DNA of 64,000 nt from Parvibacillus sp035426385. GTDB taxonomy: Bacteria > Bacteroidota > Bacteroidia > Chitinophagales > Saprospiraceae. Below are positions 17,114 through 27,084 of this stretch, one piece after another. Each line of letters opens with the position of its first letter. Within the stretch, counting starts at the first letter, position 1. Below the pieces are notes generated by a model. That model did not search any database. It was not told where the DNA came from and saw only the letters and a list, made by a program, of their open reading frames with translations. The position numbers were made by a program, and so were the translations under genes. The stretch is from assembly GCA_035426385.1 (NCBI GenBank), contig DAOLZQ010000006.1, positions 18,152-82,151 on the forward strand, written 5' to 3'.

Positions 17114-18229
17114 TTAAAGTGCTTTCTGCAATTGTGCTTCAAGGTCAACGCGAGGATTATCCGCTAGTATTTTCCCATCTCTACCTATGAGAAAGGTGCG
17201 AGGAATGGAAGTCACCCCGTAATCACGAGCCGGAGCACACTCCCACTTCATCAGATCACTAACATGGTTCTTCCAGATGAGTCCATCTTTTTGTATAGCC
17301 TCAGTCCATCTGGTTTTTTGTCCCTCCAGACTACCTGCCAGTTGATCAGCAGGCAACTTTTGTCTTGACCTACTATCAAGTCCATCCAATGATACACTGT
17401 AGACGGTGAAGCCTTTATCTTTATATTTATTATATATCTCAACTACGTGAGGATTAGCCTGTCTGCACGGGCCGCACCAACTCGCCCAAAAATCCAGTAA
17501 TACTACTTTACCTCTGAGACTGGAAAGTTTAATTATGTTTCCGGAAGGATCTGGTAAAGATATCTCAGGAGCCATGTCACCTATCTTAAAGTTACCCTGA
17601 GGTGATGGAGGCTGAGCATTTTGGTTGATAAGTTGTTTAAGTGATTGCTCATACATTGGAATATATTCTGACTGGGGATCAAATTTCTTAATTTTATCTA
17701 TGATGCCTCCAAGTGTAGCTACGGCTTCCTTTGGGTTATTTTGCATTCCTACGAACACCATCTGAATAGCTGCATAAGGATTTTTTGCTTCTTCTATCGC
17801 TTTCTTGACACCATCTGCATCTAGCGCCTTATTTACTATTTTATTGACGAAGGAGAAAAATTCTGCAGTACCTACTGACCCTGTGGTAACAAATGCTAGA
17901 TTGTTAAAATCTTCCATTGTACCATTAATTGTTATCGCATTTTCATTTCCATCGACTATAATGGGCAGATACTTTTGCTCTATAGTCAATTTATATATGC
18001 CCTTCTTTAAGGCAGTATCACTCTTTAGAGTAAATTTTCCATCTGCTGAAGCGGTTGCTTTGGCAACTTCATTATATTGGTTTTGAGTACCCCAACGTTC
18101 GAGTTTGACTTCTTTATTTTCAGCACCCTTAATTTCACCGGTGACAGTAAATCCATTTTTAGTTGTGTTGCAGGCAAAAAAGACTTGGATAAAGCTTAAG
18201 AAGAATAGAAATACAAAGGTTTTTTTCAT
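17114..18229 (-). CDS. TlpA-type thiol-disulfide oxidoreductase lipoprotein
   Basis: 371 residues. Lipobox FFAC with Cys20. Residues about 25-115 are a DUF4369-like beta domain (FTVTGEIKGAENKEVKLERW), followed by a helical linker, and from about residue 220 an AhpC/TSA-thioredoxin domain with DFWASWCGPC (C252, C255) and cis-Pro in TSIPRTFLIG. Proteins of this architecture are periplasmic reductants anchored to a membrane and are abundant in Bacteroidota. It lies between purL (13-base gap upstream) and rocD on the same strand. Confidence 0.9.
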   Translation of the reverse strand: MKKTFVFLFFLSFIQVFFACNTTKNGFTVTGEIKGAENKEVKLERWGTQNQYNEVAKATASADGKFTLKSDTALKKGIYKLTIEQKYLPIIVDGNENAITINGTMEDFNNLAFVTTGSVGTAEFFSFVNKIVNKALDADGVKKAIEEAKNPYAAIQMVFVGMQNNPKEAVATLGGIIDKIKKFDPQSEYIPMYEQSLKQLINQNAQPPSPQGNFKIGDMAPEISLPDPSGNIIKLSSLRGKVVLLDFWASWCGPCRQANPHVVEIYNKYKDKGFTVYSVSLDGLDSRSRQKLPADQLAGSLEGQKTRWTEAIQKDGLIWKNHVSDLMKWECAPARDYGVTSIPRTFLIGRDGKILADNPRVDLEAQLQKAL

Positions 18230-18242
18230 TCGTGTTTTGTGT

Positions 18243-20465
18243 TTATTGTGTGATAAGTTCGCTCAAATGATTTTCGTAAATATTTTTATATTCATTTATA
18301 GAGCCAAATTTAATACTATTGATGGAGATCATTTTAGATGTCACCATACCTAAACGTAAATAATCAATTTTTAGTGAGTGAATTTTTTCCATAACCACTT
18401 CTGCATTTTCTGCTGAAAATGAGACTACCACTCTGGATTGACCTTCACCAAACAACTGTGCATCAAGCCTCAATGTGTCAGGAAGATTGATATCAAACCC
18501 AAGTTCATGTTTATAACAGCATTCTAATAAACATTGGAACAGGCCGCCTTCTGAAAGATCGTGTGCATTATGAAGCAATTGTGATGTATTGAGCTCGGTA
18601 ATGACCCGATGTAACTTTAATTCTTCATCCACTTTGAAGTAAGGAACCGGTGAAACTGGTCTCTGGTGAATAAACCTAAGGTATTCTGAAGAGCCCATAT
18701 CATCTGTCTGAGTCCCGATCAATAAAATTACATCACCGGATGCCTTAAAAGATAATGATTGAAAATGACTTATATCATCCATCAGGCCCAGCATACCGAT
18801 CGTAGGGGTGGGAAATATAGGTTCTGTAGTACCCTCTAATTGAGTCTGATTATAGAAACTGACATTTCCACCCGTTACGGGTGTTTGTAGTGTACGGCAG
18901 GCATCACCCATTCCTTTGATGACCTCCACGAACTGATAATACACTTCAGGATTATAAGGATTTCCAAAATTAAGACAATTAGTTATTGCTACTGGACGTC
19001 CCCCTGCGCAGATAATGTTCCTCGCCGCTTCATAAACTGCTATTTGTGCGCCAGTATATGGATCGGCATACACAAAGGTTGAATTACAATCCGTGGTAGC
19101 TACAAGCGCCCGATTAGTGTTTTTTATTCTGATCACTGATGCGTCAGAGGCTTCACCACCAAAAATGGTATTGGTTCGAACCATAGAATCGTATTGCTCA
19201 CTTATCCAGCGTCTTGAGAGCAGATTAGGTGAAGATACAAGTTCTCTCGCAGTGCCGACAATATCCTCAGGCTCAGGGATAAGCTCATTAGAAAAACCAT
19301 CTAACTGATCAAGATATTTGGGGCGGGTAAATTCACGATCATAGATCGGAGCTCCTCCGCCAAGTACCAGACTATAAGCATTTACCTCTGCTACTTTGTC
19401 GCCTTCGAAATAAAATTCCAACATACCGGAATCAGTTACCACTCCAATGTCGGTGCAAGGTAGGTCCCATTTGTCAAAAACTGCAACGAGGTCTTTTTCT
19501 CTTCCCTGATGGCAAACGATGAGCATTCTCTCTTGACTTTCAGATAATAGCAATTCAAAAGGAACCATATTCCTTTGTCGTCTTGGCACAAGACTAAGGT
19601 CAATGATCATTCCTGCCTCACCTTTTGCACTCATTTCTGAGGTGGAGCAAATGATGCCGGCCGCGCCCATATCCTGCATTCCCACTATAGCACCTGTCTG
19701 TATAGCTTCTAGTGAAGCTTCAAGTAATAGTTTTTCCTGAAATGGGTCACCTACCTGTACAGAGGGAAGATCCTCTGCACTATCTTCATGCAAGTCTGCA
19801 GAGGCAAAGGTGGCACCATGTATCCCGTCTTTTCCGGTAGCAGCTCCAACGATAAATACTCGATTGCCTACTCCTGTTGCTATTGCTGAGACAGTTTCAC
19901 CTATTTTGACAACACCGATCGACATTGCATTAACCAGGATATTTTGATTGTAGGAAGGGTTGAAAAAAGTCTCACCTCCCACAGTTGGAATACCCAGGCA
20001 GTTGCCATAGTCTCCTATTCCATGGACTACACCTTTTACAAGGCGGCGCATGTGACTGGAATTCAAGTCGCCAAACCTGAGCGAATTCAAAGCTGCTATC
20101 GGCCGAGCCCCCATAGTGAAGATATCACGATGAATACCTCCGACACCTGTAGCTGCACCTTGATAGGGTTCCACTGCTGATGGGTGATTGTGACTCTCTA
20201 TTTTAAATGCACAGGCTAATCCATCTCCGATATCTATCAGACCTGCATTTTCTTCACCTGCTTCAGCTAAGAGCCCCGGACCACTTCTAGGGAGAGTTTT
20301 AAGGTACTTTATGGAATTTTTATAAGAACAATGTTCAGACCACATCACCGAATATATGCTTAATTCATTAAAATTGGGCTGGCGGCCCATGATTTCAATG
20401 ATTAAATCATACTCTGATTCGGTAAGGCCTAAATTGGTTGCAGTAGCAAGATTAACATCAGTCAT
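18243..20465 (-). CDS. purL: Phosphoribosylformylglycinamidine synthase II, small-type PurL
   Basis: 740 residues from ATG 20465; a TTG at 20483 is in frame but less likely. This is the ATP-dependent synthetase subunit of FGAM synthetase; length near 740 marks the small type that needs separate PurS and PurQ, unlike the 1300-residue enterobacterial enzyme. Motifs: MWSEHCSYKNS with the catalytic-site histidine, KIESHNHPSAVEPYQGAATG, GGIHRDIFTMGARP, GMQDMGAAGI, TDCNSTFVYADPYTG and HDLSEGG. The partner purS is 13 kb away at 5404-5655. It leads a leftward run purL-TlpA-rocD-DUF4126 with short gaps. Confidence 0.96.
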   Translation of the reverse strand: MTDVNLATATNLGLTESEYDLIIEIMGRQPNFNELSIYSVMWSEHCSYKNSIKYLKTLPRSGPGLLAEAGEENAGLIDIGDGLACAFKIESHNHPSAVEPYQGAATGVGGIHRDIFTMGARPIAALNSLRFGDLNSSHMRRLVKGVVHGIGDYGNCLGIPTVGGETFFNPSYNQNILVNAMSIGVVKIGETVSAIATGVGNRVFIVGAATGKDGIHGATFASADLHEDSAEDLPSVQVGDPFQEKLLLEASLEAIQTGAIVGMQDMGAAGIICSTSEMSAKGEAGMIIDLSLVPRRQRNMVPFELLLSESQERMLIVCHQGREKDLVAVFDKWDLPCTDIGVVTDSGMLEFYFEGDKVAEVNAYSLVLGGGAPIYDREFTRPKYLDQLDGFSNELIPEPEDIVGTARELVSSPNLLSRRWISEQYDSMVRTNTIFGGEASDASVIRIKNTNRALVATTDCNSTFVYADPYTGAQIAVYEAARNIICAGGRPVAITNCLNFGNPYNPEVYYQFVEVIKGMGDACRTLQTPVTGGNVSFYNQTQLEGTTEPIFPTPTIGMLGLMDDISHFQSLSFKASGDVILLIGTQTDDMGSSEYLRFIHQRPVSPVPYFKVDEELKLHRVITELNTSQLLHNAHDLSEGGLFQCLLECCYKHELGFDINLPDTLRLDAQLFGEGQSRVVVSFSAENAEVVMEKIHSLKIDYLRLGMVTSKMISINSIKFGSINEYKNIYENHLSELITQ

Positions 20466-20547
20466 GAAATTATCCGGAATCAATTAAGCCATAAAGGTAG
20501 CTTGAAATATTATATAGTCAAATAAAAAATATGTTGCTCTCGGGCAA

Positions 20548-21132
20548 TTATTTGGACTGCATATACCTTTCGATGTATTTTCCTATGATATCATATTCCA
20601 AATTGACAAGATCACCCGGATGTAAGCTGTGTAGATTGGTTACTTTCCAAGTCAGCGGGATAATGGCTACATCAAAAAAAGTTTCCTGAAGATCAGCAAT
20701 AGTTAGACTAATACCTTGTAGGCAGATAGATCCCTTATTTACCATAAGACGAGCTTTGTCAGTCGGATATGTGATACGTAGGCGAATGTCATCTGAGTGG
20801 TGTCTTATACTCTCTACCTCCCCACGACCATCTACGTGACCCAGTACCATATGTCCATCAAATCTATAATCTGCACGCATAGCCCTTTCTACATTGATGA
20901 GCGCACCTACTTGCCATCTGGATACAGCAGTCCGATCAGTCTGATCTATCACCTGTACCTGATATGTGTTGTACTCTACCCGGACTACTGTCAGACAAAT
21001 ACCATTATGACTGACGCTCTCCCCTATCTTTAATTCTTCTGCAAATGCTGCCGAGAGAGTATAAGTGAGAAGTTGTGGAGACTCTGTGATTGCCTCTACA
21101 CGCGAGGTACATTCTATAATTCCGGTAAACAT
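20548..21132 (-). CDS. ribE: Riboflavin synthase alpha chain
   Basis: 194 residues, two lumazine-binding domains in tandem. Converts two 6,7-dimethyl-8-ribityllumazine molecules to riboflavin and the pyrimidine precursor. The N-terminal MFTGIIE, the paired SVSHNGICLTV (domain 1) and SICLQGISLTI (domain 2) motifs, GHMVLGHVDGRG and the C-terminal VNLEYDIIGKYIERY are all present. Length is close to the usual 200-215. The start codon lies 2 bases after the stop of the large T9SS cargo gene upstream, implying co-transcription with an unrelated function. ribD is at 10240-11268. Confidence 0.94.
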   Translation of the reverse strand: MFTGIIECTSRVEAITESPQLLTYTLSAAFAEELKIGESVSHNGICLTVVRVEYNTYQVQVIDQTDRTAVSRWQVGALINVERAMRADYRFDGHMVLGHVDGRGEVESIRHHSDDIRLRITYPTDKARLMVNKGSICLQGISLTIADLQETFFDVAIIPLTWKVTNLHSLHPGDLVNLEYDIIGKYIERYMQSK

Positions 21133-21134
21133 AG

Positions 21135-23888
21135 TTATCTTATAATTTCAATATATCCAGATAGAGTTTCAATTAATAATTCACCTGTATTTCCGGGACC
21201 AAAAGAATACACATTGCAAGTATAATAGTATGTACCATCAGGCACCTGACTTCCATTATTATCTGAACCAGTCCAATTTATATTGGGATCATTTGTCGAA
21301 AACAATTGATTTCCCCAACGATTGAAAACTTTAAAGTCAACTTTTGAAATGAACTGATATGGAAAAGGCTTAAAAATATCATTGCTTCCATCACCATTCG
21401 GGGTGAAGGCATTTGGTAGTTTATAGACCGGACAATTCTCCATACATACTATATTGCTCGGTTCACTTACGTTGCCTATTGAGTCAAAAGCTACAATCTC
21501 ATAACAACCGGCGAGTCCAAACTCAACAGAAAAATGGTCATAACTAAGAACTTGTGGATCTGTGATTCTCGTGATTTCTTCCCGATCAGCACTTTTATTT
21601 TCACGATAATAAATAATGTATCCCCTTACATCACCCTGTGTCCCACATATAGAGTCAGGATTAGTCCAGAGCAGATGGTTAGATAGATTTCCGATGATAT
21701 TCACTTTACCGCAATCATTCACTACTTGCAAGTGTGGCGCACATGGCGGCATTGAATCAATCGGAATAGCACATACGTCTTGTGACCAATTAATCAGGGG
21801 CTCGGGAATGTAAGAAAGATTATAGGTCCCAAATGATTTGACTTTATAACAATAGGTCTCACCGTTGCTTCTATCAGAATCAATATATTTCCTAGCCGTC
21901 GTAACACCTATTGAATCAAATTGGCCGGTTGTGTTTTTCCTAAAAATTGCATAATTATAATTTGAGAAAGGCACAAATTCCTCCCAGGTCAAAATCACTT
22001 TCTCATCTATTCCTACCGTTGTTAAAAAAACAGAAGAAGCTGAAGTAGATTTACTATGCATCTGCAAAGGAGATCCATAGTGCAGCTCTATCAGATACTC
22101 ATAGGGCATTACTTTAGTATTCAGGAATGTATCAACAAATGAAGTAGTCACTGCGTCTAAGAAATGCACCGACATAAATCGGGCTCCCGGTATCTCTGTA
22201 AAACTATTATTTCCTATTCCCGGACTGCGCTTGAGAATATAAGTGTAAGGGCCCGGAAAACTCACAGTATCAAAGGTTGTTGGTTGCGGGAGCGCCCACT
22301 GGATAAACATCGAGCCATTCTGAGCCGTATTTACTACGGACACATTTGTGATCAGACAGATATCTATCTCCTGACGGGCACATGCTTCCATGGAAGCAAG
22401 ACTACTGACTTGATTGTAAGGAAATCCACCTGAAGTAGTGCGAGCAAAGATGGCTTCGACTCTGTAACAATAGGATTTACCTTTTTCTATATTGTTGTCT
22501 TTGTAAAAATAGCCCATAGCATCCTTATCTTGAATACTATAAGCTATGCGTGTGTAGCCCTGACCCTGCAAGCTGGGATTGCAAGTATCTACCTTGAAGC
22601 TGGAGCTGTTGACCTTGCGCCAAATATTAAAGCCACGGAAAAACCGATTGCTTGTATTTTCACAGGAATATGGAGCATCCCAAGTCAACCTGATGTGGTC
22701 ACTCCCTGCGACAGCTTTCAAATTCTCGGGAGCGGGAGCTATGACTTTTATCCTAAGTGTTTGCAAGTCTGATAAACCACTAAGTGTATCATTCTGACTA
22801 AATTTATTATCAACAGCTTTAAATATTACTGAATAATATTGAGAATTGACCGCATCACATGAAGGCGTCCATTCAAATATCCCTATCACAGGCGCGTCCG
22901 CATACCCTGAAGGGGCAGTAAAAGTGGCCGTCTGAGTAGCTAAGACCAGCGGTCCACCTAAAGCAGTCAGTTTAATTTTCTGAGCGGGCATATCATTATC
23001 GGTCGCAATCACTGTCAGTCTAAGTGGTTGACCGGCAATGATACAAGTATCACGCAGAGATGAGATCTCCGGAGGTGTGTTCTTGCAATTATCCAAAATC
23101 AAAATTTGCATGTCTCTGATCATTGAATTAATTAAGATTCCTTGACGGTATTCTTTAATAAGAATGGCAATATTATACTCACCTGCCAATTGAGGTGAGT
23201 TCCAGACAAAGTCACCGGTAACCGGATTTAATCCAATATTATTATTTGGTCCAGGAGCTACTTGATTGGGATACAGATAATTAGGGACATCTGATTGAAC
23301 AAATTGCTTGGGTACAATGAGCTCGTATGCGATGCTATCCTGATCATGATCATCGAATGCATTTGGATTGTGTATAAAAATCTGTCCGACGCATCCTACA
23401 TCTATGGGTGGTTGCAACAAGATAGGAGAACTATTATATCCCTGAAATTGAGGATTAAGCAAAGTAAAGGTAGTCTCGATATGAAAAGGAATATTTTCGG
23501 AGTTGGGTGGATTAACATTTAAAATCCCTGCATTGCGATTGGGATCAGTTACACTCATGGTAAATTGTGAAATAGAAGGATAAGTGTGCTCCGATACGTA
23601 CAAGTTGTATTTTGTGTCATTCCCAATGAAGACTCCTTCACCACCGCCATTGGAGCGAACTACAAACTGTCTAGTTCCATCGCCCCATTCCATCTGAAGT
23701 GAGTCACGATCGGCATCCACTGAGCTAGCTTTAGTATAGGTAATAATGGTAGCCCTGACTCTTAGATTACCTATCTGTTCATAGATAATCTCACCGGCTC
23801 GATTGTGAGTCGCAAATGCCGTCACTGGTAATAATACCATCAGACAACTAAGAAAACTAATCAGATTACGATTCAATGGGTTCACCAT
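21135..23888 (-). CDS. Large secreted protein with fibronectin-like modules and T9SS type B sorting domain
   Basis: 917 residues with an N-terminal signal peptide ending near AFATHN. Mature N-terminus THNRAGEIIYEQIG is a motif I associate with Bacteroidota gliding-related surface proteins. Residues about 45-370 hold beta-sandwich modules with WGDGTR and a cadherin-like SIAYELIVP. Residues about 385-800 include repeated fibronectin type III-like units (ENLKAVAGSDHIRLTWDAP, GIDEKVILTWEEF). The last 90 residues are a CHU_C domain: LPNAFTPNGDGSNDIFKP, FNRWGNQLF and LSGYIEIIR. The protein should be exported by T9SS and displayed on the surface; adhesion is inferred. ribE follows 2 bases later. Confidence 0.87.
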   Translation of the reverse strand: MVNPLNRNLISFLSCLMVLLPVTAFATHNRAGEIIYEQIGNLRVRATIITYTKASSVDADRDSLQMEWGDGTRQFVVRSNGGGEGVFIGNDTKYNLYVSEHTYPSISQFTMSVTDPNRNAGILNVNPPNSENIPFHIETTFTLLNPQFQGYNSSPILLQPPIDVGCVGQIFIHNPNAFDDHDQDSIAYELIVPKQFVQSDVPNYLYPNQVAPGPNNNIGLNPVTGDFVWNSPQLAGEYNIAILIKEYRQGILINSMIRDMQILILDNCKNTPPEISSLRDTCIIAGQPLRLTVIATDNDMPAQKIKLTALGGPLVLATQTATFTAPSGYADAPVIGIFEWTPSCDAVNSQYYSVIFKAVDNKFSQNDTLSGLSDLQTLRIKVIAPAPENLKAVAGSDHIRLTWDAPYSCENTSNRFFRGFNIWRKVNSSSFKVDTCNPSLQGQGYTRIAYSIQDKDAMGYFYKDNNIEKGKSYCYRVEAIFARTTSGGFPYNQVSSLASMEACARQEIDICLITNVSVVNTAQNGSMFIQWALPQPTTFDTVSFPGPYTYILKRSPGIGNNSFTEIPGARFMSVHFLDAVTTSFVDTFLNTKVMPYEYLIELHYGSPLQMHSKSTSASSVFLTTVGIDEKVILTWEEFVPFSNYNYAIFRKNTTGQFDSIGVTTARKYIDSDRSNGETYCYKVKSFGTYNLSYIPEPLINWSQDVCAIPIDSMPPCAPHLQVVNDCGKVNIIGNLSNHLLWTNPDSICGTQGDVRGYIIYYRENKSADREEITRITDPQVLSYDHFSVEFGLAGCYEIVAFDSIGNVSEPSNIVCMENCPVYKLPNAFTPNGDGSNDIFKPFPYQFISKVDFKVFNRWGNQLFSTNDPNINWTGSDNNGSQVPDGTYYYTCNVYSFGPGNTGELLIETLSGYIEIIR

Positions 23889-24013
23889 TCAAATATAAAC
23901 GAAATTATAATCCTAATTCAGATTCCTCTTCTTAGAAAAATACAATCTAGGATAACCAATGTACCACTCAACGAGCCAATCTGTTGTATTTTATAAGATA
24001 AGACGCATTTTTA

Positions 24014-25780
24014 TTAAAAAAAATAGCCCGAATCAACTATCATTTTAGCAGCGATTTTTCGGCGTAGCACTTTTACATTGACGGGTTCTTTTTTTGTAAA
24101 TCTCTTGACACCCATCAACATTATCTTCAGCTCATCGCCACTTGCAAAAGAAGACAACGCATCTACTGCATTCTTGGCTATTCGATCCTGTGCATCATGG
24201 AAGTACACTTTCATAATGGCTTCCTTTTCTTCCAGGGCATCATCTCCGGCAAGTAATAACTCCTGTAATCGGCATAATGTAGATTCAAGATTAAACACAT
24301 CGATCATGATGTCAGCTATATTTAGTATGATCTCCTGCTCATTCTTTAGATCTAATTTTCCATCCATTTGGTATTTTGCTGCAGCACCTGCTACGACTAG
24401 AAGCACCTTTTTATATTCACCTAGTGCTTTCACTTCAGCTCCATATTTACCTTCCGGGGTTTCCATTTTTGGCATTCCAGTGAGTTCTTTCTGTACTTCC
24501 CAGGCAGGACCTACCATATCCAACTCGCCTTTTATGACGCGGCGAAGCAACATATTTATCATAAGAAGCCGGTTGATCTCATTCGTTCCTTCGTAGATTC
24601 TGTTTATCCTGGTATCCCTATATATCCGAGCAGGCAGGAATTCTTCTGAATATCCATTGCCTCCATGGATTTGAACTGTTTCATCGACTACGTAATCAAT
24701 GACTTCACTACCGTAGATTTTAGCGATAGCGCACTCTATAGCATATTCTTCAGCTGATTCCAATAATGCTTTTTCATATGGAGTACCTTTTTCCAGTTCA
24801 AAATTTTTCCAATTCTCTATCAGATTGGCAATGCGATAAACAGTGGATTCCAATACAAATGTCCGTATTGCCATTTCTGACAACTTAAACTGGATAGCAC
24901 CAAAAGAAGAAATCGGTACACCAAACTGATGCCGTTCGTTAGCATAGGTAGTAGCTAAAGTAGAAACATGCTTAGAGCCACCACACACCAATACACCCAG
25001 CTTGAAGCGACCCATGTTGAGTACATTAAAAGCGATTAAATGACCCTTTCCTATCTCTCCAAGCACATTCGCTACCGGTACTGGAGCATTTTCAAAAAAT
25101 ATCTGGCGCGTCGAAGAACCTTTTATTCCCATTTTCTGTTCCTCGGCACCAAGTGTTAGGCCTGCTGTGTCCCTATCGACAATAAACCCGGTAAACTTGT
25201 CTCCATCTACCTGAGCAAACACAATAAATACATCTGCGAAACCCGCATTCGATATCCACATCTTCTGTCCGGTCAAAAGGTAATGAGTGCCCGCTTCATT
25301 TAGTATTGCTTTGGTCTTAGCACTTAGTGCGTCACTACCTGATCCCGGCTCCGTAAGACAGTAGGCGGCTTTCAATTCGCCATTACAAAGACCTGGTAAG
25401 TACGATTGCTTTTGCTGTTCTGTACCAAAGTAGAGGATGGGCAACATTCCTATACCTGTATGTGCACCAAAGGTGGTGCTAAATGACGCATCTCCGCCAC
25501 CTAATTCCTCAGATATAATAGCATTGATAATAGTATCAAATTCTTGCCCTCCATATTTTTCCGGCATATGAGCACCGATGAGCCCAAGTGCAGCTGCTTC
25601 TTCTACTAACTTAGGTTGCTCTTCTAATTTGCTTCCCCTTATCACTACTTCTTGCCGAATAAAAGAACGGACAGAGTCCCTGACGAGACGTTGTTCTTCA
25701 TTCATTTTCTCAGGGATGTATTGTCCATCACTGCTGTATTTCTTAACTAGAAATTCACCGCCTTTATATTGACTTTCCAT
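24014..25780 (-). CDS. Acyl-CoA dehydrogenase
   Basis: 588 residues from ATG 25780 (MESQYKGGEFLVKKY); an ATG at 25801 would add seven residues. FAD-dependent alpha,beta-dehydrogenation of acyl-CoA. AYCLTEPGSGSDA and MWISNAGFADVFIVFAQ are the acyl-CoA and FAD signatures, and the catalytic glutamate is in RIYEGTNEINRLL. The C-terminal 170 residues form an extra helical domain as in very-long-chain (VLCAD/ACAD9-like) enzymes, which explains the length above the 380 of short-chain types. Likely acts in beta-oxidation with the thiolase at 11948-13129. Confidence 0.93.
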   Translation of the reverse strand: MESQYKGGEFLVKKYSSDGQYIPEKMNEEQRLVRDSVRSFIRQEVVIRGSKLEEQPKLVEEAAALGLIGAHMPEKYGGQEFDTIINAIISEELGGGDASFSTTFGAHTGIGMLPILYFGTEQQKQSYLPGLCNGELKAAYCLTEPGSGSDALSAKTKAILNEAGTHYLLTGQKMWISNAGFADVFIVFAQVDGDKFTGFIVDRDTAGLTLGAEEQKMGIKGSSTRQIFFENAPVPVANVLGEIGKGHLIAFNVLNMGRFKLGVLVCGGSKHVSTLATTYANERHQFGVPISSFGAIQFKLSEMAIRTFVLESTVYRIANLIENWKNFELEKGTPYEKALLESAEEYAIECAIAKIYGSEVIDYVVDETVQIHGGNGYSEEFLPARIYRDTRINRIYEGTNEINRLLMINMLLRRVIKGELDMVGPAWEVQKELTGMPKMETPEGKYGAEVKALGEYKKVLLVVAGAAAKYQMDGKLDLKNEQEIILNIADIMIDVFNLESTLCRLQELLLAGDDALEEKEAIMKVYFHDAQDRIAKNAVDALSSFASGDELKIMLMGVKRFTKKEPVNVKVLRRKIAAKMIVDSGYFF

Positions 25781-25951
25781 ATCATTATAATTTTTACACA
25801 AAAATACCCCAGAAAGGTATCAATAGCAAATACAGTGACCCACAAAAGATTTGTTAACAATTTATTGCCAAATATTAGATGGTTTTTTGCAGTTATTGTC
25901 CAAAATACCAAATTATGTTCTTATATTATAATTTTATATAATATATTCTCA

Positions 25952-27028
25952 TCAATCTTCCTCTGGAATTTCTCGTCGAGTTTGGAGATAGTTTCTCCAT
26001 TTATCCAGAAGTAAGGTCATATCTTCCGGAATAGGGCAGTCAAAAAACATTGCTTTCCCGGTAGTAGGGTGTGTAAATCCCAGAGTTCGAGCATGAAGCG
26101 CCTGACGTGGGCAAATAGAAAAACAATTCTCGACAAATTGTCGATACTTAGTAAATATGGTTCCTTTTAAGATCTTCTCACCTCCATATCTGTCGTCATT
26201 GAAGACTGGGTGGCCCAATGCCATCATATGTGCCCTGATCTGATGAGTGCGGCCTGTCTCAAGACGACAAGAGACCAAGCTGGTATAGTAGAATCGCTCC
26301 AAGGTCTTGTAATTAGTAATCGCTTTCTTTCCTATATCAGATTCGTCAAAGACCATCATCTGCATTCGATTATTGGGATTTCGCGCCAGATTATTTTCGA
26401 TTTTCCCGGCTTCAGGTTCTATTTCGCCCCATACGAGTGCATTGTATTCACGCTCTACTGTATGATCAAAGAATTGTTTTGCCAGGTGGGTCATCGCATA
26501 CTCATTCTTGGCAATAAGTAATAGTCCTGAAGTATTCTTATCGATACGGTGCACTAAGCCGGGTCGATCAGCATCATTTCCGGCTTTAACGGGAAGATTA
26601 TATTTAAAATAATGTGCAAGAGCATTCACCAGAGTACCGGATTTATTCCCCAATCCGGGATGAACGACCATGCCTGTGGGCTTATTTAAAACCATAACAT
26701 CGTCATCCTCATAGATGATATTCAATGGTATATCTTCAGGAAGAACGCCTGTATTTTCAGCAGGTGGATGCGGCAATACAATAGAAATCTCATCTTTAGG
26801 TCGCACCCTATAGTTTGGCTTGACAGGAACAGAATTGACTAGGACATTGCCAGCTCTGATAGCTACCTGAATCTTATTGCGAGATATTTGCTGTACGCGA
26901 TCAAAGACAAACTTATCAATGCGCACAGGAGACTGGCCATTATCTACTAGAAAGGAATAATGCTCATATAGATCATCTCCTCTACCATCAGGTAGCAGAT
27001 CATCGAGCTCTTCATCAGTTTTTAACAT
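25952..27028 (-). CDS. rluD: RluD-like 23S rRNA pseudouridine synthase
   Basis: 358 residues from ATG 27028 (MLKTDEELDDLL); the ATG at 27064 prefixes a hydrophobic stretch unlike the family. An S4 RNA-binding domain (RIDKFVFDRVQQISRNKIQ) is followed by the RluA-family catalytic domain: VMVLNKPTGMVVHPG, GLVHRIDKNTSGLLL with the catalytic aspartate, and GRTHQIRAHM. Expected to modify uridines of helix 69 of 23S rRNA; RluC-like specificity cannot be excluded. It is divergent from the Cys/Met lyase gene across 56 bases. Confidence 0.9.
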   Translation of the reverse strand: MLKTDEELDDLLPDGRGDDLYEHYSFLVDNGQSPVRIDKFVFDRVQQISRNKIQVAIRAGNVLVNSVPVKPNYRVRPKDEISIVLPHPPAENTGVLPEDIPLNIIYEDDDVMVLNKPTGMVVHPGLGNKSGTLVNALAHYFKYNLPVKAGNDADRPGLVHRIDKNTSGLLLIAKNEYAMTHLAKQFFDHTVEREYNALVWGEIEPEAGKIENNLARNPNNRMQMMVFDESDIGKKAITNYKTLERFYYTSLVSCRLETGRTHQIRAHMMALGHPVFNDDRYGGEKILKGTIFTKYRQFVENCFSICPRQALHARTLGFTHPTTGKAMFFDCPIPEDMTLLLDKWRNYLQTRREIPEED

Positions 27029-27084
27029 TGAGACAAAATTGATAAAAATAATTAGTTTGCGCATCTTTTTTAAAAATTGGCTTT

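Noticed and set aside
23890..23897. TATATTTG on the - strand just before the large T9SS protein gene
   Set aside because: It ends 1 base before the ATG, so transcription would start inside the codon; chance match more likely than a leaderless start.
24078..24596. 172-residue ORF on the + strand
   Set aside because: Antisense to the acyl-CoA dehydrogenase gene, low-complexity Ser-rich translation and no promoter.
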